Shown here in pieces: positions 6,297-11,576 of a stretch of DNA of 11,576 bases. The notes below the pieces were generated by a model. That model saw only the letters and a program-made list of their open reading frames with translations. It ran no database searches and had not been told where the DNA came from. Where the stretch lies: the NCBI GenBank assembly GCA_019690055.1, contig JADGGF010000086.1, positions 1 through 11,576 on the forward strand. The letters are read 5' to 3'. This stretch comes from Micromonosporaceae bacterium. GTDB lineage: Bacteria > Actinomycetota > Actinomycetes > Mycobacteriales > Micromonosporaceae. Position numbers and translations under genes: made by a program. Numbering within the stretch: position 1 is the first letter of the stretch; every line of letters starts with the position of its first letter.

Positions 6297-7175
6297 TCAG
6301 GCGGGCAGGCGCTTCTCGTACCAGTGGGTGGCGTAGGGGTTGTCGTTGTAGCGGTCGATGCGCTGGTAGCCGCTGCGTTCGTAGAGCGCGATCGCCTCGG
6401 TGAGCACGTGCCGGGTGTCGAGGCGGACGACCCGGTGCCCGAGGGCTACGGCCTCGTCCTCGAGCCGACGCAGCATGCGGGAGCCGAGGCCGGCCCCGCG
6501 CCAGTCCGGGTGCACCCACATGCGTTTGATCTCCGCGGTGCCGCCGAAGGTCCGCACCCCGCCGCCGGCGACCGGCTCGCCATCGCTGCGGGCGACGACG
6601 AACACCCCGTGCGGCGGCCGGTACTGCTCGTCGTCGGCCGGAGCCAACGGTCCCGGGTCGAAGCCGTGCTCGAATCGCTCGTTCAGCTCGGCGACGTACC
6701 GGGTCACCGCCTCACGCGCCAGCGGGTCGGTCGGGTCGACCCGGACGAACTCCGCCGTGGCCGCCCGCACCAGCAGGTCGGCCGTGGCCAGCGCCGCCTC
6801 GAGCCGCTCCCGCTGCCGCGGGCTCAGCGGATCGAGGATCGCGCAGGCCTTGGCCTCCGACCGAGCCTCGATCTCCGCGAGGAGCTTGTGGCCGTCGTCG
6901 GTCAGCGTCAGGACCCGCCGGCGCCGGTCGGTGACGTCGGGCTGGACGGTCACGTAGCCTCGCCGCTCCAGTCCGCGCACCAGTCGGCTGAGGTACCCCG
7001 AGTCGAGCCCGAGCCGGGCCCGTAGCGCCTGGATGGTCGTGGGCCGCGTGCCGATCTCGAAGACCAGCCGGGCCGCGGCGAGCGGCATCCCGAGGCCGAG
7101 GAACGAGTCCTCCAGCACCCCGATCCGCTGTGTGTAGTTGCGGTTGAACCGCCGGAGTACGGTCGTCGACGTCAC
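6297..7175 (-). CDS. MarR-type regulator fused to GNAT N-acetyltransferase
   Basis: Seen: 292 residues with two domains. Residues about 1-140 are a MarR-like winged helix: a recognition region (ALRARLGLDSGYLSRLVRGLERRGYV, about 50-75) and a wing (DVTDRRRRVLTLTDDG, 80-95). Residues about 150-292 are a GNAT fold with the acetyl-CoA loop WRGAGLGSRML (225-235), preceded by the strand IKRMWVHPD and followed by ALYERSGYQRI (263-273). Known: this bifunctional architecture is widespread in actinobacteria; the acetyl acceptor is usually unknown. The start is a GTG at 7175, only four bases from a perfect 16-bp palindrome. The minus-strand hexamer TAAAGT inside the palindrome ends eight bases before the GTG, which fits leaderless transcription with autorepression. 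It is divergent from the small lipoprotein gene at 7278, which might share control. Confidence 0.93.
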   Translation of the reverse strand: MTSTTVLRRFNRNYTQRIGVLEDSFLGLGMPLAAARLVFEIGTRPTTIQALRARLGLDSGYLSRLVRGLERRGYVTVQPDVTDRRRRVLTLTDDGHKLLAEIEARSEAKACAILDPLSPRQRERLEAALATADLLVRAATAEFVRVDPTDPLAREAVTRYVAELNERFEHGFDPGPLAPADDEQYRPPHGVFVVARSDGEPVAGGGVRTFGGTAEIKRMWVHPDWRGAGLGSRMLRRLEDEAVALGHRVVRLDTRHVLTEAIALYERSGYQRIDRYNDNPYATHWYEKRLPA

Positions 7176-7179
7176 GATG

Positions 7180-7195
7180 TCTGACTTTAGTCAGA
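7180..7195. promoter_or_regulatory. Perfect palindrome, probable MarR operator over a leaderless promoter
   Basis: TCTGACTTTAGTCAGA has two perfect 7-base arms around TT. It lies four bases before the GTG start of the MarR-GNAT gene. Read on the minus strand it contains TAAAGT (7184-7189), a TANNNT-type -10 element eight bases from the start codon. Known: MarR proteins commonly bind 16-20 bp palindromes overlapping their own promoter. That this gene's product binds here is inference. Confidence 0.65.
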
Positions 7196-7265
7196 TATTC
7201 TGCTGAAGGGAAGGGCGGAGTCGGGGCGCGGGTTCCCACCGTCAGCCCTTGCGACGGGGCGCCGG

Positions 7266-7271
7266 TACTGT
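7266..7271 (+). promoter_or_regulatory. Candidate -10 element for leaderless lipoprotein gene
   Basis: TACTGT fits TANNNT and ends six bases before the GTG start at 7278, the spacing expected when transcription starts at the start codon. No clear ribosome-binding site precedes the gene, which supports a leaderless message. No good -35 was found. Confidence 0.35.
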
Positions 7272-7277
7272 CGGGGC

Positions 7278-7631
7278 GTGCAGCATCGGTGGCGGGTTGG
7301 AGATCAGTTCGGTCGACTCGTCCGGACCCTCGGCGTGCCCCTCGTACTGTCGGCCGCCCTGCTCGCCGGGTGCGGTGACGGCGACGGGGTCGACGTCGCC
7401 TGCGGCCTGCAGGAATGCACGGTGACCTTCCCGCGCGGGGTTGAGGCCTCGGCGAGCGTGCTCGGCGTCGAAGCCAAGCTGGTGTCGGTGCAGGACGGCT
7501 GGGTCACGCTGGAGATCGGCGGCACCACGGTGACGGTGCCCGTGGGCGGCGAGGCGGAAGGCGTGCAGGTGCGGGAGGTCACCAGCGAGAAGGTCGTCGT
7601 GGCGATCCCGCACGGTCTGCTCGGCGGCTGA
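7278..7631 (+). CDS. Small putative lipoprotein of unknown function
   Basis: Function not recognised. Seen: 117 residues from the GTG at 7278, with Arg residues in the n-region, a hydrophobic stretch (LGVPLVLSAALLA) and Cys32 in the lipobox LAGC. This predicts a lipid-anchored exported protein. The mature part is short and strand-rich, with alternating hydrophobic residues (VTLEIGGTTVTVPVGG, VQVREVTSEKVVVAI) and no membrane segment. Two further cysteines (VACGLQECTV) six residues apart could form a disulphide. The gene is divergent from the MarR-GNAT gene, 102 bases away, and convergent with tRNA-Val. Codon use is typical of the neighbours. Coding status is supported by the signal peptide and by the hairpin just after the stop. 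Confidence 0.8.
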   Translation: MQHRWRVGDQFGRLVRTLGVPLVLSAALLAGCGDGDGVDVACGLQECTVTFPRGVEASASVLGVEAKLVSVQDGWVTLEIGGTTVTVPVGGEAEGVQVREVTSEKVVVAIPHGLLGG

Positions 7632-7647
7632 CCGGAGCAGCCCACCG

Positions 7648-7682
7648 ACGGGGCCGGGGAGACGCGGAAGGAGCGGCCCCGT
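7648..7682. terminator. Hairpin after the small lipoprotein gene, possibly bidirectional
   Basis: ACGGGGCCG (7648-7656) and CGGCCCCGT (7674-7682) are perfect 9-base inverted arms with a 17-base loop. They lie between the lipoprotein stop (7631, plus) and the 3' end of tRNA-Val (7729, minus), so the hairpin could end transcription from both sides. There is no T-run. Confidence 0.5.
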
Positions 7683-7728
7683 GAGCCTGCTCGGTGGCCC
7701 GTGGCTTGCCCAGGCCAGAGGGTTGCCG

Positions 7729-7800
7729 TGGGCGCGGCTGGGTTCGAACCAGCGACCCCTCGCTTGTAAGGCGAGTGCTCTTCCACTGAGCTACGCGCCC
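7729..7800 (-). tRNA. tRNA-Val (anticodon UAC)
   Basis: The minus strand folds into a full 72-base cloverleaf: acceptor GGGCGCG/CGCGCCC, D stem GCTC/GAGC, anticodon stem CTCGC/GCGAG with loop CTTACAA (anticodon TAC, reading GUA), variable loop GGGTC, T stem GCTGG/CCAGC with loop TTCGAAC, discriminator A. The 3' CCA is not encoded. It lies 85 bases downstream of mnhG on the same strand; own promoter or read-through cannot be decided. Confidence 0.97.
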
Positions 7801-7829
7801 GCTGCCGTACTCCCTTGGGTGTCGACGCC

Positions 7830-7850
7830 GTCGCGGCGGGTGCCGGCGAC
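7830..7850. terminator. Weak hairpin downstream of mnhG
   Basis: GTCGC GGC GGGT GCC G GCGAC forms an eight-pair stem with a one-base bulge and a four-base loop. It lies between the mnhG stop (7886) and tRNA-Val (7800) on the minus strand and may end the antiporter operon. There is no T-run. Confidence 0.3.
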
Positions 7851-7885
7851 AGGGCGTACGCCAGCCTACCGGTCCCACCGCCCGG

Positions 7886-8281
7886 TCACCGAATCGACGC
7901 GGCGCTCGCTCCGGGCCCGTGCTGGTCGTGGGATGGGGCGGTCCGGTAGGCGGGTACGGGGCGGTGCAGCTCGTCGTGGTGGGTGATCGGCGCGAGCGGG
8001 CTGCTGGAGCGGTGGGCCGCGCGGCCGACGGCGTACGACCCGAAGGGCGTGGTCAGCAGCTGCAGGATGATCGCCGGGGTGAGCAGGCCGACCGCGGTGA
8101 CACTTGGCTTGATGATCATGACTCCGAGCAGGACGCCGACCACGCCGAGGGTGGCCGCCTTGGTGACCGCGTTGATGCGGTTGTACGTGTCGGGCAGGCG
8201 CAGCAGGCCCAGGCCGGCGACCGCGATCAGGGCGGTACCGGTCGTGGCGAGGACGGCCCCGACAACTTCCCGCCAGGTCAT
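7886..8281 (-). CDS. mnhG: Mnh/Mrp cation:proton antiporter subunit G
   Basis: Known: MnhG/MrpG is a small membrane subunit required for assembly and activity of the multisubunit Na+/H+ antiporter. Seen: 131 residues; three hydrophobic segments (about 8-28, 42-60, 64-82) and the family signature GLGLLRLPDTYNRINAVTKAATLG near residues 22-46. ATG 8281 overlaps the mnhF stop in ATGA, and the family begins at this point, so longer starts were rejected. After the last membrane segment a polar, His/Ser/Pro-rich tail of about 40 residues (from GSYAVGRAAHRSSS on) extends a little beyond the usual end and is probably cytoplasmic. It is the last gene of the operon. Confidence 0.93.
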   Translation of the reverse strand: MTWREVVGAVLATTGTALIAVAGLGLLRLPDTYNRINAVTKAATLGVVGVLLGVMIIKPSVTAVGLLTPAIILQLLTTPFGSYAVGRAAHRSSSPLAPITHHDELHRPVPAYRTAPSHDQHGPGASAASIR

Positions 8282-8535
8282 CGCGGCCTCCGTTCGAGCA
8301 AATGGGAGACCGCGATGGTGGTGAGGAAGCCCAGCAGCGTCGCGGCCAGCACCAGGATGTCGACCGCCACCACGTCGAGTCGGACCGAGAGCAGGGCGGT
8401 GGCCGCGATGAAGACCACGAACGCGAGGTCGAGGGCGACCACGCGGTCGGCGTTGGCGGGGCCGGTCACCAGGCGCCCGACCACGACCGCCATGACGGCC
8501 CCGAGCAGGACGAGCAGGACGTCGATCCAGCTCAC
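8278..8535 (-). CDS. mnhF: Mnh/Mrp cation:proton antiporter subunit F
   Basis: Known: MnhF/MrpF is a small subunit with three membrane helices in the Mrp complex. Seen: 85 residues, the usual length, with hydrophobic segments at about 3-21, 34-50 and 57-77, and the characteristic RLVTGPANADRVVALDLA block (21-38), including the ADRVVALD motif that marks the family. The start is GTG at 8535, overlapping the mnhE stop in GTGA. The stop overlaps the mnhG start in ATGA, so the two are translationally coupled. Confidence 0.94.
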   Translation of the reverse strand: MSWIDVLLVLLGAVMAVVVGRLVTGPANADRVVALDLAFVVFIAATALLSVRLDVVAVDILVLAATLLGFLTTIAVSHLLERRPR

Positions 8536-8930
8536 CGGTCCTCCTTCCCGGGCGGTCGGATCGCGTGCAGGATCCGTCCCTCCAGGTCACGCAGCTCGCG
8601 GCGGAACGCCGCCACGTCAGCGGCGAACATGCCGTGTACGTACAGCGCCCGCGGTCGGTCGCGGACCTCCAGCACGAGCGTGCCGGGGGTGAGGTTGATC
8701 AGATGCGCGATCACGGAAACCTCCCACGGTGTGCGCGCCCGCAGCCGGAACTCGACGATCGCGGGGCGCAGCGAGGTCCCGGGCGTGATGATCTCCAGGG
8801 TGACGGCCAGGCTGGCCCGCAGGAGGAGAACGAGGTAGTGCCCGGCGAACGTCAGCAGGCGGGCCGACCAGAGGAGGATGGCCCGTGTCGCCTCGCCGCG
8901 CCGGTGCCCGGCGGTCCGGTCCCGGCTCAT
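8532..8930 (-). CDS. mnhE: Mnh/Mrp cation:proton antiporter subunit E, short form
   Basis: Known: MnhE/MrpE is a membrane subunit whose C-terminal half lies in the cytoplasm. Seen: 132 residues with the family core EIITPGTSLRPAIVEF (46-61), IAHLINLTPGTLVLEV (74-89), ALYVHGM (94-100) and an amphipathic C-terminal helix (VAAFRRELRDLEGRIL). Only one membrane segment (about 18-42) is obvious; full-length MrpE proteins are roughly 160 residues, with extra helices before it. Here a hydrophilic Arg-rich leader takes their place. The ATG at 8930 overlaps the mnhD stop in ATGA, so the shortening looks genuine and not a mis-set start. Confidence 0.92.
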   Translation of the reverse strand: MSRDRTAGHRRGEATRAILLWSARLLTFAGHYLVLLLRASLAVTLEIITPGTSLRPAIVEFRLRARTPWEVSVIAHLINLTPGTLVLEVRDRPRALYVHGMFAADVAAFRRELRDLEGRILHAIRPPGKEDR

Positions 8931-10432
8931 CGGGTGATCGCCTCGATATATGTCGACAGGTCGAGCAGTCCGGCCGCCGCCGAGTCCGCGGCCACCAGCA
9001 GTGGCTGGGCACCGAGGCCGAGCACGAGCGAGGGCAGGGCCAGGGCGAGCGCGGGACCCACGACCGGCCCACGCGCCCGCGTCGGACGCAGCTCGTGCGG
9101 GTGCCCGCCGCCCGCGGGCCGGTCGTCCGCGTGGACCCGGTGCCGGGGCGGCTCCCCCCAGAAGGCGATGCTCCAGATCCGGAGCATGACGAGCAGGGTG
9201 GCCAGGCTGACGCCGACCGCTACGGCGCTCGCGACGTAGTCACCCTCGACCACCGCCGCGGTCACGATCGCGAGCTTCGCCACGAAGCCGGACAGCGGCG
9301 GGACCCCGGCCAGCGACAGCGCGCCGAGCATGAAGGCGGCGGCCAGCAGGGGTTCCCGTCGAGCCAGGCCCCCGAGCCGGGCGAGCTGACCGGTGCCGCC
9401 GGCCACTTCGATCGCCGCGGCACAGCCGAACAGCGAAGCCTTGACCAGGACGTACTGGACCATGAAGAAGATCGCCGCGGCCAGCCCGCCCGCGGTGAAC
9501 AGGGCCAGGCCCACCAGGATGTAGCCCACCTGGCTGACCATGTCGAACGAGAGGATGCCGCGCACGGACCGCTCGCCGAGAGCACCGAGCACGCCGACCA
9601 CCATGGTCAGCAGCGCCGCGGCCATGATGATCCAGCGGAAGCGCGGTGTTCCGTCCAGGAGGACAGCATAGATTCGTATGATTCCGTAAATACCTACCTT
9701 GGTCAGCAGCCCGGAGAACAGCACCGCCACCGCGGGAAGCGCGTGCGGGTAGGAGCGGGGCAACCAGCCGTGCAGCGGCGCGATCGCCGCCTTGATCGCC
9801 AGCGCCAGCAGCACCACCCCGGCGGCCAGGGCAGCGCCGCCACTGGTCGCGGAGCCGGCGAGCTGGCCCAGGTTGACCGTCCCGGTCACGCCGTACAGGA
9901 GCGCGATCCCGGCCAGCAGGGTGGTGGAGGCGAGCAGGTTGACAGTCACGTACACCGCGCTGGCCGCCACGCGGTCCCGTCCGCCGGTCATCGTGAACAG
10001 GGCGTACGAGGGCGCGAGCATGACTTCGATGAAGACGAACAGGTTGAACAGGTCGGCCGTCAGCAGCGCCCCGCCCACGCCGGCCGACATGACGAGCACC
10101 AAGGGGGCGTAGAACCGGTGGGTGTCGTCCCCGGTGCCGGCGGCGATGGCCAACCCGGCGACCACCAGGGCGGAGGTGACGCAGAGCATCAGCGCGCTGA
10201 AGGTGTCGGCCGCGAACACGATGGCGAACCCGGGTGGCCAGCCGCCGACGTCGACGGTCGGCACCTGACCGTCCAGTGTGGACGACAGCAGGACGGCTCC
10301 CGTCATCCCTCCCGTGGTGCTCGCGGCCAGCGCGATGATCCGGTGCAGCCGTCGTCGCGGGGGAACGGCGACGAGCAGGCCGGCGCTGAGCAGTGGTACG
10401 GCCACCGGTGCGATGAGAAGCGCTCCGATCAC
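8927..10432 (-). CDS. mnhD: Mnh/Mrp cation:proton antiporter subunit D
   Basis: Known: MnhD/MrpD is the large proton-translocating subunit, homologous to NuoM/NuoN of respiratory complex I. Seen: 501 residues, the normal size, with about 14 hydrophobic segments. E136 in LFNLFVFIEVMLAPSYAL corresponds to the essential glutamate of transmembrane helix 5. K214 in LAIKAAIAPLHGWLP and K245 in GLLTKVGIYGIIR are the conserved lysines of helices 7 and 8. Further family blocks are LSFDMVSQVGYILVG and SLAGVPPLSGFVAKL. Nothing is missing. The start is GTG at 10432, overlapping the mnhC stop in GTGA. A polar, His-rich loop (HRVHADDRPAGGGHPHEL) precedes the last membrane helix. Confidence 0.96.
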   Translation of the reverse strand: MIGALLIAPVAVPLLSAGLLVAVPPRRRLHRIIALAASTTGGMTGAVLLSSTLDGQVPTVDVGGWPPGFAIVFAADTFSALMLCVTSALVVAGLAIAAGTGDDTHRFYAPLVLVMSAGVGGALLTADLFNLFVFIEVMLAPSYALFTMTGGRDRVAASAVYVTVNLLASTTLLAGIALLYGVTGTVNLGQLAGSATSGGAALAAGVVLLALAIKAAIAPLHGWLPRSYPHALPAVAVLFSGLLTKVGIYGIIRIYAVLLDGTPRFRWIIMAAALLTMVVGVLGALGERSVRGILSFDMVSQVGYILVGLALFTAGGLAAAIFFMVQYVLVKASLFGCAAAIEVAGGTGQLARLGGLARREPLLAAAFMLGALSLAGVPPLSGFVAKLAIVTAAVVEGDYVASAVAVGVSLATLLVMLRIWSIAFWGEPPRHRVHADDRPAGGGHPHELRPTRARGPVVGPALALALPSLVLGLGAQPLLVAADSAAAGLLDLSTYIEAITR

Positions 10433-10755
10433 GGCCGGGATCCCGTGTCGTCGGGCTGGTCGCCGCGGCGTTGGGTGCGGGCGAGTCCCAGCAGGTACAC
10501 GGTGGTGCCGAAGGAGATGACGATGGACGTCAGGACGAACGCCTGCGGTAGCGGGTCCGCCGTTGCCGGCGGCGGCCCTCCGTCCGGCCCGAGGATGGGC
10601 ACGCCCCGACGCCCGAGCCCGCCCGCCGCCATGAGCAGGAGGTTCACCGCGTGGCCCAGCAGGATGAAGCCGAAGGCGACCCGGACCAGGCTGCGGCCGA
10701 GGATGAGGAAGACCCCGGCGGCGACGAGGACGCCCACTGCGATGGCGGCGGTCAT
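10429..10755 (-). CDS. mnhC: Mnh/Mrp cation:proton antiporter subunit C
   Basis: Known: MnhC/MrpC is homologous to NuoK and forms part of the proton path of the complex. Seen: 108 residues with three hydrophobic segments (about 3-19, 25-45, 70-92). Family blocks include LILGRSLVRVAFGFILLGHAVNLLLM (17-42) and DPLPQAFVLTSIVISFGTTVYLL (67-89), the latter being the diagnostic PLPQALVLTAIVI-type motif. The ATG at 10755 overlaps the mnhB-domain stop in ATGA, and the stop overlaps mnhD in GTGA. A polar tail (RTQRRGDQPDD) closes the protein. Confidence 0.95.
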   Translation of the reverse strand: MTAAIAVGVLVAAGVFLILGRSLVRVAFGFILLGHAVNLLLMAAGGLGRRGVPILGPDGGPPPATADPLPQAFVLTSIVISFGTTVYLLGLARTQRRGDQPDDTGSRP

Positions 10756-11576
10756 GGCGTAAATCCCTCGGCGAGACTGAATCGATTGACCACCGTCACC
10801 ATGACGCCCAGGACCAGCAGGAACACCCCGGCGTCGAACAGCAACGACGTGGACAGGCCGAACGGACCCTTGACCGGCGCGAGGAACGGATGCCCCGCCG
10901 CCATCACGGCCAGACCGACGCCCGCGCAGACCAGCAGGCCGGTGGCGATCAGCGGGGCCGGCCGCAGCCCGCGGGCCACCCGGAACCGGCCGCCACCGCT
11001 CAGCGCCCCCAGGGCCACCGCCATGCCCGAGACCAGTGCGGCGATGAAACCACCGCCCGGTTCATCGTGGCCGCGCAACAGCAGATACAGCGACAGCGCG
11101 ACGATGGTGGGTGCCAGCAGTCGCTGGGCCGGTCCGAGCAGGGACTCGTACGGCGCGGGGCGGCCCGCGACGGGGCGGGCGCCGGCGAACAGCAGCGTCA
11201 GGCCGAGCGCCACCGACGCGAGCACGCTGATCTCACCGAGCGTGTCCAAGCCACGGAAATCGACCAATATGGTATTGACGACGTTCCGCCCGCCGGTCGC
11301 CTCCTCGGCGGCGTCGAGGTAGTACTCGCCCGCCGTCGACAGGTCCCGGCGGCCGGTCAGCGCGAACGTACCGGCGGCGGCGGCGAGCCCGGCGAGCCCG
11401 GCCAGCACGCCGGCCCGGAGCGCCTCGGACCGGTGGCCGGGTGCCCAGGACCGGCGGCCCGGCTCCCCGGACCGGCGGACGGGTGTCAGCCTCGACGGGA
11501 GCCCGCGCAGCGCCAGAGCAGCAACGACGGCGGTGAGTATTTCGACAAGTAAGAGTGTGAGCGCGACGTCGGGCGC
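10752..11576 (-). CDS. mnhA: Mnh/Mrp antiporter subunit A C-terminus fused to subunit B (5' end outside window)
   Basis: Seen: one open frame enters from the right edge and encodes the last 274 residues of the protein. In order these are: the end of the MbhD-like (DUF4040) part, APDVALTLLLVEILTAV; a 30-residue Arg/Gly/Ser linker; an MbhE-like part, GGRNVVNTILVDFRGLDTLGEISVLA (visible residues 95-120); then a complete MnhB domain from about residue 147, marked by LLLRGHDEPGGGFIAALVSG and DAGVFLLVLGVMVTVVNRF near the end. Known: MrpA is the large NuoL-like proton-pumping subunit, and in many actinobacteria mnhA and mnhB are a single gene, as here. No start codon for a separate mnhB with a ribosome-binding site is seen. 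The promoter of the operon lies outside the window. The gene is coupled to mnhC by an ATGA overlap. Confidence 0.93.
   Translation of the reverse strand, partial: APDVALTLLLVEILTAVVAALALRGLPSRLTPVRRSGEPGRRSWAPGHRSEALRAGVLAGLAGLAAAAGTFALTGRRDLSTAGEYYLDAAEEATGGRNVVNTILVDFRGLDTLGEISVLASVALGLTLLFAGARPVAGRPAPYESLLGPAQRLLAPTIVALSLYLLLRGHDEPGGGFIAALVSGMAVALGALSGGGRFRVARGLRPAPLIATGLLVCAGVGLAVMAAGHPFLAPVKGPFGLSTSLLFDAGVFLLVLGVMVTVVNRFSLAEGFTP

Noticed and set aside
7801..7885. Promoter for tRNA-Val between mnhG and the tRNA
   Set aside because: A TAGGCT hexamer with a GGTGAC 16 bases upstream was seen, but the match is poor and the leader would be about 60 bases; evidence is too weak.
8885..10762. 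625-codon plus-strand open frame across the antiporter operon
   Set aside because: It is rich in Gln, Gly, Arg and His, with no known domain, and lies opposite mnhE, mnhD and mnhC, which have clear family signatures.

Overview
The window is GC-rich DNA with G or C at most third codon positions and frequent GTG starts. It has actinobacterial-type lipoproteins, an MbtH-family gene with nonribosomal peptide synthetase (NRPS) remnants, and an Mnh/Mrp antiporter operon. This points to an actinomycete, possibly a Micromonosporaceae member; the family-level guess is inference.

Left part (1-3622), a gene graveyard. Bases 1-1321 (minus) hold an RHS/YD-repeat protein remnant: a secretion signal in one frame runs into the YD-repeat core in another frame, and the core continues off the left edge. 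Bases 1549-3622 (plus) hold decayed secondary-metabolite genes. These are the C-terminal half of an NRPS condensation domain broken by two frameshifts, the N-terminal half of a condensation domain with an amber codon and an internal deletion, and the C-terminal tail of a SAM-dependent methyltransferase with a frameshift. Between them sits a small, apparently intact MbtH-like gene (2424-2651), preceded by helically phased ACCCTA repeats and a 17-bp tandem repeat.

Middle part (3788-7800), ordinary small genes. Two tandem minus-strand lipoprotein genes look like divergent paralogues of unknown function. They are followed by a long divergent intergenic region, a single-domain cupin, a convergent MarR-GNAT fusion regulator with a perfect 16-bp palindrome at its start, a small divergent lipoprotein, and a tRNA-Val(UAC) on the minus strand.

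Right part (7886-11576), one tightly coupled minus-strand operon for a multisubunit Mnh/Mrp-type cation/proton antiporter: mnhA-B (fused, 5' end outside the window), mnhC, mnhD, mnhE, mnhF, mnhG. Every junction is a 4-base ATGA or GTGA overlap. The products form one membrane complex exporting Na+ (or another monovalent cation) in exchange for protons.

I see no CRISPR array, transposase or phage gene. The most notable signals are the intact MbtH gene stranded among NRPS debris with a structured upstream region, the paralogous lipoprotein pair, and the MarR-GNAT gene with an operator overlapping a probable leaderless promoter.
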